From Blasia pusilla (taxonomy: Eukaryota; Marchantiophyta; Marchantiopsida; Blasiales), in assembly GCA_050084515.1 (NCBI GenBank), contig CM114272.1:58962001-59026000 (forward strand): a stretch of DNA of 64,000 nt, written 5' to 3'. The notes beneath the pieces are model-generated. The model searched no databases and had not been told where the DNA came from. It saw only the letters and a program-made list of their open reading frames with translations. Made by a program: the position numbers and the translations under genes. Positions 1 to 9,290 of the stretch are shown piece by piece (the first letter of the stretch is position 1; every line of letters starts with the position of its first letter).

Positions 1-330
1 CAGTGGCACATGCATACTACCCATGCGACATCTCCACTAGTCCTGCTCCAACCAAGTCCTGGCTCTTACTCTAAATCAAAGCCCTCTCCATATCACTGTA
101 CCTGTAAGGTCGTCAGGAGATCGGCGTATCACTTGACAACTCAATGTGGACCCCTGGTCCCTTCAGAGTACCCGAATCCTCCATGCTAAATGTAAAGCAG
201 CTCCTATAACTCCTAAGGACCTGATGTATCTGGCACCCTCTTCTCCTATCAACTTAGGGTCCATATCTGGCTCCCAAGTCTCCATCATGACGACGATAGG
301 ACTCTCCGGCATGGGTATCGATGGTTGCTA
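1..330 (-). pseudogene. Element A: RT N-terminal fragment
   Basis: Read on the minus strand, the segment matches the start of the reverse transcriptase of element C (from about 61,930) and B (from about 10,600). Shared blocks include the TATAGGAG-like connector, a GP(G/R)(I/V)xIE-like stretch, and YRYSDME before the first RT motif. The window ends before the LDL-GYHQ and YxDD motifs. Stops interrupt the frame, for example at the equivalent of the YRYSD block. It would encode the RNA- and DNA-dependent DNA polymerase used for cDNA synthesis. Assignment rests on alignment by eye with the other two copies. Confidence 0.7.
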
Positions 331-609
331 TGGTGCAACCCCGTCTCGAACACTAACACTTGGCCGCTCTCCTGCAACCAACTGGAAACTCTGATCTCCT
401 CCACATGTAGTGCTCGGAACTATGCTCAATGTTGTGGCTATCATCTCCTGGCGTACCTGCAAAACATCCCAAGAAGTCCAAGGGTGTCTCTCCCGATCTC
501 CCCTGGTGTGTCGATCACCTCGAGTCTTTCCCCCAGCCACTGCCTCCATCGTCTTGATAGGCATGGTCCTCACCAACGCAACCGCTATGATCTGTCGTGA
601 TCTCATCCG

Positions 610-1600
610 ATGCTGCTCAGCCACTCCCAAGCTGAAGATCCATGTCAAGTAGTTCAGGTCCATCGCTGACCCAAGGCATGGCATCGTGATGCCTGTGATA
701 CTGACGGTACTGCCATCACCCCTGTGGAAAGTCCCATCGCCCGCTCTCTCTTGTCGACGTTGGGCTCCACCAACCTTTGAACCTGGTCATCCCAAACGAA
801 GCCAGGATCGGCCTCCTTGTAAGCATAGGAAGCGAGAAAACTCACAAATGTGGGAAAGGTTGCTTGCGGCCGGCCTACCCTATTGACCATAGTCAAGGGT
901 GGTCAATCATCATGCCTCACTGTTTGTGATTGACGACCCGGATCTAGAATGGAATCCACTAACAAGTGGGAGGGGCGCTCCACTCTTGCATACGCCCTCC
1001 GCAACACCTTGTGTGGTACCATGTTGGTCCACCATAGACGCAGGCGATATGCTCGAGAACCCACACTTGCCGCATCCAAAACTAATGCTAGGCCGATCCA
1101 AGCATGCACCTGATGTGCACTCGTCACCACCCGTGATCTCGAATCGCCCAAGATCGATACATTCTCCAGAATGTAAGCTGGAGAACGGGAGTGATGCTCT
1201 TGCAAATATCTCAAGACCCTCAACATCTCCCAAAATAACCTGGATCGAGTGTCAGCCAACCCGATGCCTCGTCCAGCACTCGATCGACCCTGACATGGCC
1301 AACCTACAATGACCAAATCAATGGTCCCTACCTCCTCCAAGTCCTGTGCACCCAGCAACGAAATATCCTTCGGTAGGGAACTTTGGTACCCATGTAACGC
1401 GGATGCAGATAACAAGTTGGGAAAACGTAGGCGTAACTGCGCCACATCTTGTAGTGAGACGGGCCTTGCAACATCATCACTCTCCATATATAAGTACTGA
1501 TGCACTCGCACTCCTGCTTGCAAAACAACAGCTAACTTGGTGCTAATCCCTCCAAAGAGATCTAACACCTGAACATCCTCCTCCGGAATACGCCACACAA
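610..1600 (-). pseudogene. Element A: cytosine-C5 DNA methyltransferase domain in pol
   Basis: An open stretch from 1,649 to 903 (248 codons) carries motif I VLDLFGGIS (about 1,550-1,575), motif IV GWPCQG with the catalytic Cys codon at 1,293-1,295, motif VI YILENV (about 1,160-1,180) and a motif VIII-like RLRLWWTN. After a break near 900 it continues with motif IX EPNVDKRERAMG and, after a frameshift near 685, the motif X remnant MDLNYLTWI. Known family chemistry: the Cys attacks C6 of cytosine and AdoMet supplies the methyl group. Motif order is canonical I to X, unlike the permuted DRM enzymes of plants. The upstream frame holds the protease and linker and the downstream frame enters RT, so the domain is part of the polyprotein. 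This is the only copy here with an intact PCQ. Two frame breaks remain. Confidence 0.85.
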
Positions 1601-1615
1601 TGGCCGTGGTATACG

Positions 1616-1702
1616 CAATATATATATATATTGAATACGGAATATGCACTCCTTGCTACCTGGGGTTCCTTAGACCCGTCACGCTCTGATTTGGGTCTAA
1701 GG

Positions 1703-1785
<83 letters not shown>

Positions 1786-1840
1786 AATACGGAATATGCA
1801 CTCCCTGCTACCTGGGGTTCCTTAGACCCGTCACGCTCTT
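1616..1840. repeat. (TA)n tract flanked by a 58-bp duplication, inside element A linker
   Basis: A long AT dinucleotide run (about 1,708-1,783) is flanked by two near-identical copies of about 58 bp (1,631-1,688 and 1,783-1,840) that begin TTGAATACGG. A short TA run also precedes the first copy. Between them, CCTTAGACCC (within the first copy) and GGGTCTAAGG (about 1,695-1,705) form an inverted pair. The tract lies in the protease-DNMT linker and is absent at the same place in B and C. Confidence 0.85.
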
Positions 1841-1844
1841 GTGC

Positions 1845-2950
1845 AAACGCCTCGCTCCACGCGGTCTGCACGTGCTCATGTGCCGATCGTCGAAGCTCCT
1901 CAGTCGAGCCCCACAATGGCACCTCTCCTCCACGGAATGATGCGGCTACCATAACACTCCTCTCCATAGAAATGTCAGGAATGGGAGTATCCTCTGCATG
2001 GACATGTCCCTCAATCAAATCACTTGGCCTAGTGATGGCACTGCTAAATGCTGCTAAGGCTGCCACCTTTCGTGGCCGTTGCTCGATCATTGCACCTGTG
2101 AATCGAATGGGTAATGAGATAAGGCGCCCATCACCTGATTGCCATCTTGGTCTGTAGGACGCAAACTCCTCCCAATAATCCAGGGAAAATCCCATTGAGT
2201 ATAACACTACTCCACCAACCAAGACGTCCTAGGACTCTACATCAGTCACTATCGCCTTGGCTCGCACCACAGACTCATGTGTAGGATGTCCCAGGCGAAT
2301 CCTCACCACGACCTCTTGTCGGGTGATATACTACGTGGTGCTTGCTCCACCCAAGGTTGTATGTATCCGGAATGGACAACGCTCCACGTCGGTTCTCGTC
2401 AAGCCTAATCCTCTGAATGACGCTTTCCCCAACATCAGGTGTTGTGCTCGAATCCAACAAGACGCTCTACGGACTAAGAGCTCTACCTCAAGGACTCACC
2501 AACTGGAAGACCTCTCCTCGGTTATCCAGCAACATAATACTAGGAGAAGCCATGGCACGCTCTATCACGGGTCTAGCGGGCATCTCCGCCATCCTAGCAA
2601 CCGCAGCCTGCCATGAATATGACGTGGATGGCCCGAGCATCCGCTCCAAGGGCAGGTCCAATGCCTCCTCTGCAATCACCTCTGAATGTGATGCAGTAAC
2701 TCCAACTCCTCGCTCACATAGTGAAGCGGCCAGCCAAAAAGCCTCGGCGGGCGTACCCCCCAACATCATAACAGCGGAAGCAGAAAATAAAGGAGTGCGA
2801 TACACAACGGTGGCCGCCAACAACGTGCTCGACACATGCCCCTCTTGAGCATCAACAATAGGAGTCGTCACACTCGCTTCTCCCATCGCCCTACGTGCTT
2901 GCACACCAACAACATCACCAACTCTCCAGGAACTTTGATGAGGATCCATC
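1845..2950 (-). pseudogene. Element A: retropepsin region and protease-DNMT linker
   Basis: Minus-strand reading from 2,949 gives a pre-protease stretch shared with C (LLDNRGEVFQLVSP, ending near 2,490). The protease follows: LLDSS near 2,458 aligns with LLDSGAQP in B, so the aspartate is kept but the Gly-Ala of the active-site loop is lost and the frame then breaks. LVGGVVLYSMGF near 2,205 is the conserved hydrophobic-Gly block. The linker to about 1,845 (ending SEAFAQERDGSKEP) is uninterrupted and shows TGG CAG where B has TGG TAG, so the B stop is secondary. Retropepsin would cleave the Gag-Pol precursor. Confidence 0.7.
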
Positions 2951-3093
2951 TATGGGGTTCTCATCGCTTCGAACAACGTGAAAGACTGAGGAAGCCTAGT
3001 ATGTTTTCTGGCTTCCCCTCACCGTGGATCCAACTCTGCGGGTGCTCCACGCGTCACAAATACGGCGACCTTCATTTGAGCAACCCCGCACAT

Positions 3094-4200
3094 TCAACAA
3101 GGATCCTCCATATCTCTGGCTGCTCCATATAATTTTGATGTCACAGATCCGGCATCGGGTAACCTCAATGCCACAGCGGCAATATGCTTCTGTAGCTGCT
3201 GTATCTGAGCAGCCATCCCAGCCTCACGTCTGGCGTCTCCCTCATCGCGTCTAGGTGGTGGTACTCTACCTCCTCCACGGGCAGCTCCACCACCCTGTCG
3301 AGCAACTCCAGCTCCTCCTCCCCCAACGAGACCACCTGGTGCATGATCTCTAGGCCCATCCGAACCGGCTATTTGCTCTGGTGCATGATCTCTGGCCCTC
3401 GGTCCGGACATAACTCATGATGTAAAGTGAAACACCTAGCGCATGTATGACCATACCTCTGACAATAGTCACACTGATAACCTCCTGGTGCAGCACCATC
3501 TCCTCCTCCATGTTGAGGCACACGTCCGTAACCCTGACGAGTGCAATTGCGCTGATGATGGGCTCCACCACATGACCAACAAGTAATAGTAGGTTGTTGC
3601 TGCTGAGCTGCATATGGAGGTGCACGTCATTGTGGCACGGCCTCTCGGTATCCCCTTGGTAGCTCGCCCTCAACTCAGCAAAGAACTCAACCACAGGGTT
3701 GAACTCGGGACAAACCCTACTAGATGGTGCAACTGCTCCAGTGCGAGTGACCCCTCCTAAGACATCACTAGTGGAAGAGGAAGTAGCCTCTCCTGAATCC
3801 TCCTCCTTATCTGGGAACGGCTCCATCCATGACACATAGTGTGGGTCATAGTAGAGTCGCCATGCGTCAATGTCTTGGGCATATATGTGGGAGAACTCAT
3901 GGTAATCGTCTATGGGCGCCCCCTCTAAACGCTGGAACATAGCGTTCCATGCTGTAAACGGGTTGAACTCTCTAGAGTTCCTAGCCCGTTATGGGTCCCA
4001 CCAACTCCTAAACTTTGCAATGAAGTCGTGTAGCTCTATAGTGCCTACAACACCAAAAAAATCTACGCGATCCTCTACCCAAGTCGTCCATCTGTACGCC
4101 CAACTGGTAGGACCACTCAATGTGTACGGTGGATCACTAACACATTCCTCTACATGCTCACTCTCGTCTGAAGATGACACATAAGGACATCGTGGTGGTC
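3094..4200 (-). pseudogene. Element A: gag (capsid fragment, two zinc knuckles, Gly/Arg-rich tract)
   Basis: Capsid-like sequence includes GTIELHDFIAKF (about 4,040) and FNPFTAWNAMFQRLEG (about 3,920-3,970), which align with B and C. A deletion after ASYQG removes the rest of the capsid domain. Two knuckles follow in another frame: CWSCGGAHHQRNC (about 3,547-3,585) and the canonical CX2CX4HX4C CDYCQRYGHTCARC (about 3,433-3,474). A Gly/Arg-rich stretch and a short amphipathic segment (about 3,150-3,340) lead towards protease. Gag forms the virus-like particle and the knuckles bind RNA. Confidence 0.75.
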
Positions 4201-4663
4201 TCTCACGTGGAGACCCTCGAAACCTCGCACCACTCGAGGTAAACCCTTCAGAGCTACTCTCAGGTCCACTACCTCGCCTCTCAAAATCTCGAAAGGACGC
4301 GGTGATTTAGGGTTTAGTGCCCCTCTCACACGATCACTCTCAATCTCGCGAGTAATCCCTCAATCACTCAAACTAAACATGCGGTACTCAATCTACACTC
4401 TCTCACTAAGACGTGTGTTGTGCGGCAACAAGCAGCGTGGTGCGGCAAATCAACCGATCTATCGTCTCATCGAAAAATCATCCTCAACTCTGGACATCCC
4501 ACATAGGTCTATGTCCCCTAAACCCATACTTCATCGATGCTCCTAGCATCAACACAAAACCCAATATCCCAATTAACTTCCCAATATCCGAAAATCCCTC
4601 ACACGTGCAGGGTAAGAGACCAGAATGGGTAACCTGACAATAATGTCGATGTCGCTCCTCGGC
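4201..4663 (-). other. Element A: 5' leader
   Basis: The reverse complement aligns with 56,640-57,180 of element C, including the shared block around CCCTGCACGTGTGAGGGA. No convincing reading frame before gag. The strand leaves element A at the 5-bp sequence AACTA where element B begins. Confidence 0.7.
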
Positions 4664-4668
4664 AACTA
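4664..4668. repeat. Target-site duplication of element B, left copy (AACTA)
   Basis: AACTA here and at 14,292-14,296. Removing B plus one copy restores a sequence that aligns base for base with the uninterrupted site in element C (reverse complement of about 56,625-56,655). Because B's last base may be the A of ACA, the duplication can also be read as the 4-bp ACTA. Confidence 0.8.
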
Positions 4669-4908
4669 TGTCATGACCATACAGATTATGTCGTAGAGTA
4701 TAGTGTGCTAGTTGAGTGCACTCAAAGAACTGTTAGTTCTTTGAGTTGAGCCTGTTGCGTTGGGAGTTAGCCTTGGTAGTGAGTAGAGCTCTTGGCTATG
4801 GCGGTTCCCGCAAGCTTCGACCTCGATTCTCCCATCGTAGAGTGGGTTTGGCTCGATTTTATGTGATTATATACGTTTTTGATGATAGTAGGTCTTTCAC
4901 AGATTTCA
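4669..4908 (+). repeat. Element B: 5' LTR, truncated and internally deleted
   Basis: Aligns with 13,820-14,186 of the 3' LTR. It lacks the first 89 bp of that LTR (TGTGGTACAC...) and has an internal deletion of about 135 bp between two copies of ATAGTGTG. The lost interior contains the TATATAG box present at 13,877-13,883. It ends GATTTCA like the 3' LTR. Confidence 0.8.
4720..4746 (+). repeat. Element B LTR hairpin
   Basis: ACTCAAAGAAC (4,720-4,730) and GTTCTTTGAGT (4,736-4,746) form a perfect 11-bp stem. The same hairpin is conserved in the 3' LTR at 13,998-14,024. Confidence 0.8.
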
Positions 4909-4923
4909 CTCAAAGAACTCGAG
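4908..4923 (+). other. Element B: putative primer-binding site, possibly self-priming
   Basis: ACTCAAAGAACTCGAG begins at the LTR edge. It lacks the TGG expected of a site pairing to a tRNA 3' CCA end. Its first 12 bases are the exact complement of AGTTCTTTGAGT inside the LTR (4,735-4,746). That would fit the self-priming seen in the Tf1 group, but it is inference. Confidence 0.4.
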
Positions 4924-6540
4924 TAGATCGATGGTAGCTTCGATCGTGGATCAGTAGGATTTGGTTAGGGCTGATTGTGTACTCAGCCGTGGATGTTGGT
5001 GGCTTGTGGCCTATTTTGGAGGTGTAAATCTGATGCATGGTTGGTTGGGAAAGGGTTTAGGGTTAAGCATCTTGCTGAGAGCTTTCCAACGCACTTTAGA
5101 TCGCCAAATTTCGTCAAGGGAGTTGGAAGTTATCAATGTTTGAAGATTCTGGTTCGTGTTTGACAGTTTTCTGATGTGGAGAGCTTGGAGTGAGGAAGCA
5201 CTATTGATCGGGTGAGAGGTTCCTGTTGCTACGTGTATTGTAATCTCATGTGAAGCTATCTGCTTGAGTATGTGGAGCGTTGCGGATTTTTGTGTGCATG
5301 AATCTGGACGGAAGCGATGTCTGATTTGCAATTTTGGAGGTGTATGGACATCAAGTTTGTCTGATTTTTAGCTCGGAGTACACAGCTCGGTTGTAGCTGA
5401 TTTTTTGTGGAGAGATAGCTATGGTGGCCAATTAAATTTTGAGTTGAAACAGATTCAATTTTGGTTGAGGATTTGTGGAGTAATTTCTGATTTGCGGACT
5501 AGCTCAAGGTCTGGTCATGGTGGACAGCAGATCGGAGGGGCTGGTCGGTTGGTGACTTGTCCGTTTTTGGATGCGCCTATCCCATTGGGGGCGCCCTAGT
5601 TGGGCCTCTCTCCTTAGCAAAACATGGCAAAGTGTGGCAAAGCGTGGCGAACGGGGCGATAGGGGCATGTCTCGAGCATTTCTCGGCGCTTCGAGGCTTC
5701 GAGGCAACTCGTGGTGGCTCGGGGCGAGTGGGCGAGTGGGCGTGAGAGGGGGAGTAAGGAGCAAGCTTGCTTGTTTGGGCATGAGACAATTTTTGCAGGA
5801 TTTGTGAGTTGAATGTTGCATAACTGGTCACCCATCTTTGGGCTATTCTGCCTGGAAGACGCTTAACTGCTGAGTTCTTAACTATGCCAGTGTACACACT
5901 GGTGTAGCTCATTTGGTGTTATTTGGAGATGTGTTAGGCACTTTAACCATCTCGGGTTTTTAGTTGATGGACCTCTAGCACATAGTACGGTGTAGCCTCT
6001 CCATGCAGGTGATATTTTCATGTGCTACGAGTGCGACTAGCACGTCATCGACCAGCGGCGGAGTAACTATTGCGTTAGAATTGTGTGGTGGGTTCTGTGG
6101 ATTCAAGGGGCGCCACGTTTGGTGCATTGTGTTACCTTGATTTCCATTTGCGATTGGAGGGTTGTCGTTGGACTTCCTATGTTTGGATCCCCTCCATCGT
6201 TGCTTCTTGCTTGCGCGCCCATTGTTAGGGTTGACGCTGATTTCCAGAGTTGTTTTACTCATGGGTGCTACCGGTAGTGAGGCTGGAGTGATGACCAGTA
6301 GACAGTGGGAGGCTTCCTATGGTGATGATAGATTAGGTTGCCTACACCCATAGCTAGTAGATCTAGAATAGTACAGCGACATCGACGTCACTTGGTTACT
6401 TAGTGGTGGTGATTTGGTGGTGGTGCGGCATCGGCGTTGGTCATCACGGAGCTGTCTGGTGGTTTGGTTGGGACCGTGGTGCGGATAGTGGTGGTTTTAC
6501 GCGGAGTGGATTGAGGTATCGGCTAACTTTTCCACTTTCG
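4924..6540 (+). other. Element B: long 5' leader without clear genes
   Basis: About 1.6 kb with no frame that matches the other copies. Contains a GC-rich patch at about 5,600-5,760 and T/G-rich sequence before gag. The small open frames here lack coding character or homologues in A and C. Confidence 0.6.
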
Positions 6541-7720
6541 ATGGTTGATGAAGAGGAGGACGGGGATGTTCCAAACACCGAGTCTTCGACGCTATTATCG
6601 AGTGTTGCAGCTCCATTGATTTGGGAGATGGACCAAATATATGGGGCTATGAAGGGCCCACGACGATACTCAGATGCACTAGGCACCATTGAGTTGGAGG
6701 AATTCATTCAGGAGTTTGATACGTGGTGTGATATGCAAATGTTGTGGAACGCCACGTTGTTTACACCCTTCTTGGGTTGGAAGGGGTTATTTCAGCACTT
6801 GGAGGGACCATCCATGGATGATTACCATGAATTTAGGAGGGACCATGCTGCTGAGATTGAGGTGTGGAGACAATATTGGTCTCCAGGCTATGTGTCTATC
6901 ACCCATGGTGGTAGTGGTAGTAGTGCTCTTACTGTGTCAGCCAGCCCGACATTGAGTGGTGCGAGTACGAGCCGGAGTGGGGGTACCAGTGGAGGTACCC
7001 ATGGAGGTACTAGTGGGGGTACTAGTGCCCTACCATCATTCAACCCGATTGTAGAGTTCTTCAAGAGGTTGAAGAAGAACTATCAGGGAGTGAAGACAGA
7101 GAAGTTGAGGAGTCTTCAGGAATTTGAGTGAGACTGGTGAGAGTCTTCGTGAGGCATACACTCGTATGCGACGATTGATTTCTGTTACCCAGGGTATGAC
7201 TGAGGCTCAGGCAGTCCAGTTTTGGTATGGGATCTTGGACAGAGAGTTGCGTCGCAGGGTACGTGATGCTACTCTTATGAGTGATGATTCACCCACATTG
7301 GCCCATGTGTTTGCTCTATCTGAGAAGATTGAGCTTAACATGGTGGAGGAGAGAGTGGTGATATTCGCATTCAATAGGGATACAATTACTACTTCTCGTG
7401 TTCAGCAGTCCACCTCAGAGTCTTGTAGTAGTGGTGGTGGTAGTAGTAGTGGAAGTCGTAGGGGGTACACACGACCTCAGTCAGGTCCTAGAGGGACACT
7501 TGCGCAAAGGTCATTGCCTTCATTTGCTGCCCCGTAGCAAGGACAATCATGTTGGACATGTGGAGGTGATCATGTTAGGAGGTTTTGTCCCCAAGAGGAT
7601 GGGAGACGGACTTTGGAGGATGGGCCCAACTCAATGTGATCATTGTGGGAGACCAGGTCATCCTCAAGAGCGTTGCTTTGATCTTCATCTAGCGTTGAGA
7701 TTAGGCCGCGGTCGTGGTGG
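6541..7720 (+). pseudogene. Element B: gag (capsid, two zinc knuckles, RGG-like tract)
   Basis: The ATG at 6,541 (MVDEEEDGDVP) is preferred over 6,403, because the intervening Trp/Gly-rich codons have no counterpart in A or C. The capsid region shows GTIELEEFIQEFDTW (about 6,680-6,725), LGWKGLFQHLEGPSMDDYHE and, after a +1 shift near 7,128, ESLREAYTRMRRLISVTQG and MTEAQAVQFWYGILDRELR, the usual retrotransposon Gag core. A Ser/Gly/Thr-rich spacer (about 6,905-7,035) splits the domain. A TAG at 7,535 precedes knuckle 1 CWTCGGDHVRRFC (about 7,550-7,590, CX2CX3HX4C). Knuckle 2 CDHCGRPGHPQERC is canonical (about 7,636-7,677) but in another frame. An Arg/Gly tract follows at 7,700-7,770. Gag packages the RNA in particles. 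Confidence 0.8.
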
Positions 7721-8893
7721 AGTAGCTCCGAGAGGCCGAGGTGGTAGAGGTGGTAGGGGTGGACCAGTGGTTGGAGAGCCTACGGTGGCTACCCCTACCA
7801 CTACGACAAGTCACCATGGTGCCGAGATTGAGCTTGATTGGGAGCAGAGGTTGGCTACTATGGCTGGTATCCAACATAGAACAGGATCGGGAGCCGGGGC
7901 TTCCACCTCTTATGGAGGGGATGATCTCTCTTATATGGCGAGTGCAGCACAGGTTGAGGCATCAGCTGCGGTAATGAGAGGAGCCACTCGACCATCAAAG
8001 CCACATGGTGCTACTGTGGAGTTGGACCCACAGAGGGGTGAGGTTGGGAGGCAGGCTAGGCTTCCCCAGTCATTCTTGTTGTCTAAGGTGCTTAGGACTC
8101 CATCCATGGTTCCTATGCAGCCTATTGAGCCTACAGTGGGGACTGAGGCATCTACATCGCGTGTAGTAGGCACGAATGCAGCATCCGGTGCAGTATTGCG
8201 GATGGCAACTTCAGTGTTGGGATCCCCATTGTTTTCAGCCACGAAGTTGATGGCTTTAGGAGTTGACTTAGCTCCTGTATTTCAGCTAGCAGCCACGTTG
8301 TGTGAACGTGGTGGTGTTACTGCTACACGTGCTAAGGTGGATGAGGGTGTTGCGGTGGAGCGACCCTCTATGTCAGGTGTAGCATTGAGTACCAGTGCTA
8401 CTTGGCATGCAGCAGCGGCGAAGATGGAGACATTACCAGCTTGGCCAGCCATTGATCATGAGAGGCTTACACCTTGTGTATGTATGTTGGACAACCAGAG
8501 TGGGATATTCCAATTGGTGAGTCCTACACGACAGGTGTATAGACCAGATAGAGTCTTGTTAGACTCTGGTGCCCAACCTTTGATGTTGGGAAAGGCGGCA
8601 TGTATTGGTTTGGGTATTTGGAGGTCAGAGCTTGAGCCTTGCCCATTCCAGATTCAAACATCACTAGGAGGAGCCAATGATAGGTCTCAATTCATGACAC
8701 GAGATAAGTTGTCTTTACAGTTGAGACCAGATCATGCGATTGATAGCTCCCAGTTGGGAGTATCTACGGTAGTCACATCAGCCAATTCGTATGATGTACT
8801 AGTTGGAGGAGTAGTATTGTACCCGATGGGTTTTCAGATGGACTACTGGAGTGAGACAGCATCTTATAGACCCGGTTGGTAGTCCGGGGATGG
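7721..8893 (+). pseudogene. Element B: Gag-Pro spacer and retropepsin
   Basis: A single frame open from 7,398 to 8,882. After a spacer of about 250 codons, LLDNQSGIFQLVSP introduces the protease: VLLDSGAQPLMLGKAA (about 8,550-8,600) has the DSGA active-site loop of retropepsins, and VLVGGVVLYPMGF (about 8,795-8,835) is the second conserved hydrophobic-Gly block. Retropepsins act as homodimers to process Gag-Pol. The frame stops at TGGTAG (8,878-8,883), where element A reads TGG CAG, so linker and DNMT were once in frame with the protease. This is the best-preserved protease of the window. Confidence 0.8.
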
Positions 8894-9290
8894 ACGTATG
8901 AGCCAGGTTCCTGAGAGATTTATTTATGGGGCTCGACTAGGAGGGTCTTCCCCAACAGTGTTAGCATCTGTGGTTGGTTTTAGTGGAGTAGTCACTTGGC
9001 CATGAGACTTTTTGGAGGGTAATCTTTCTGCTATGGATTCTCCTGTGCATGAGAAGGTAGAGGAGGTCCCTAGTTTTGCAGCAGTGGCATCCTCATCGTT
9101 GGATGTGCCACTTTGGAGTTCAGGCGGTGCACTATGGCAGGAGGCTCATCGCCTAGTGCACAAGGCTTGGTGTGAGGTTGTTATACCTCACGAGGAAGAG
9201 GAGGCCCCACGGCGGACTCCTACTTCTGGTCCAGTTGGGTTATCCCCTTTGGATACTACACCCATTGTATAGCAGTATCCGCCGGAGGGC
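8894..9290 (+). pseudogene. Element B: protease-DNMT linker
   Basis: Acidic, Pro/Ser-containing linker with conserved patches shared with A and C: FAAVASSSLDVPLWSS, QEAHRLVHKAWCEV and SPLDTTPIV. TAG at 9,270 replaces a Trp codon kept in A and C (IVW). No recognised domain. It tethers DNMT to the protease in the precursor. Confidence 0.65.

Larger units (their letters stand above)
1..4668 (-). mobile_element. Ty3/gypsy element A, DNMT-bearing lineage, internal region (partial)
   Basis: Reading leftwards from 4,668, this strand holds leader, gag, protease, linker, DNMT and the first part of RT, and then leaves the window. The order is that of a Ty3/gypsy polyprotein with an added methyltransferase. 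It is close to element C along its whole length, including the leader (4,390-4,660 reverse complement against about 56,640-56,940). Its 5' LTR is displaced to 14,297-16,033 because element B is inserted at the LTR/leader boundary. Stops, frameshifts and an internal gag deletion show it is not functional as it stands, although the DNMT core is the best preserved of the three copies. The 3' half and 3' LTR are outside the window. Confidence 0.85.

Noticed and set aside
903-1649. Bacterial restriction-modification methyltransferase or contamination
   Set aside because: The domain lies in the same frame system as retropepsin and RT and recurs at the same place in three elements with plant-type LTR context.
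1656-1940. Open frames coding long Ile-Tyr repeats on both strands
   Set aside because: These are translations of the TA microsatellite, not protein features.
5577-5912. Coding frames in the GC-rich part of the B leader
   Set aside because: They overlap on both strands, have no domain and are not found in A or C.
7124-7140. Programmed frameshift between gag parts of B
   Set aside because: The shift falls inside the capsid domain, no slippery signal is evident, and A and C break at other places; it is better explained as decay.
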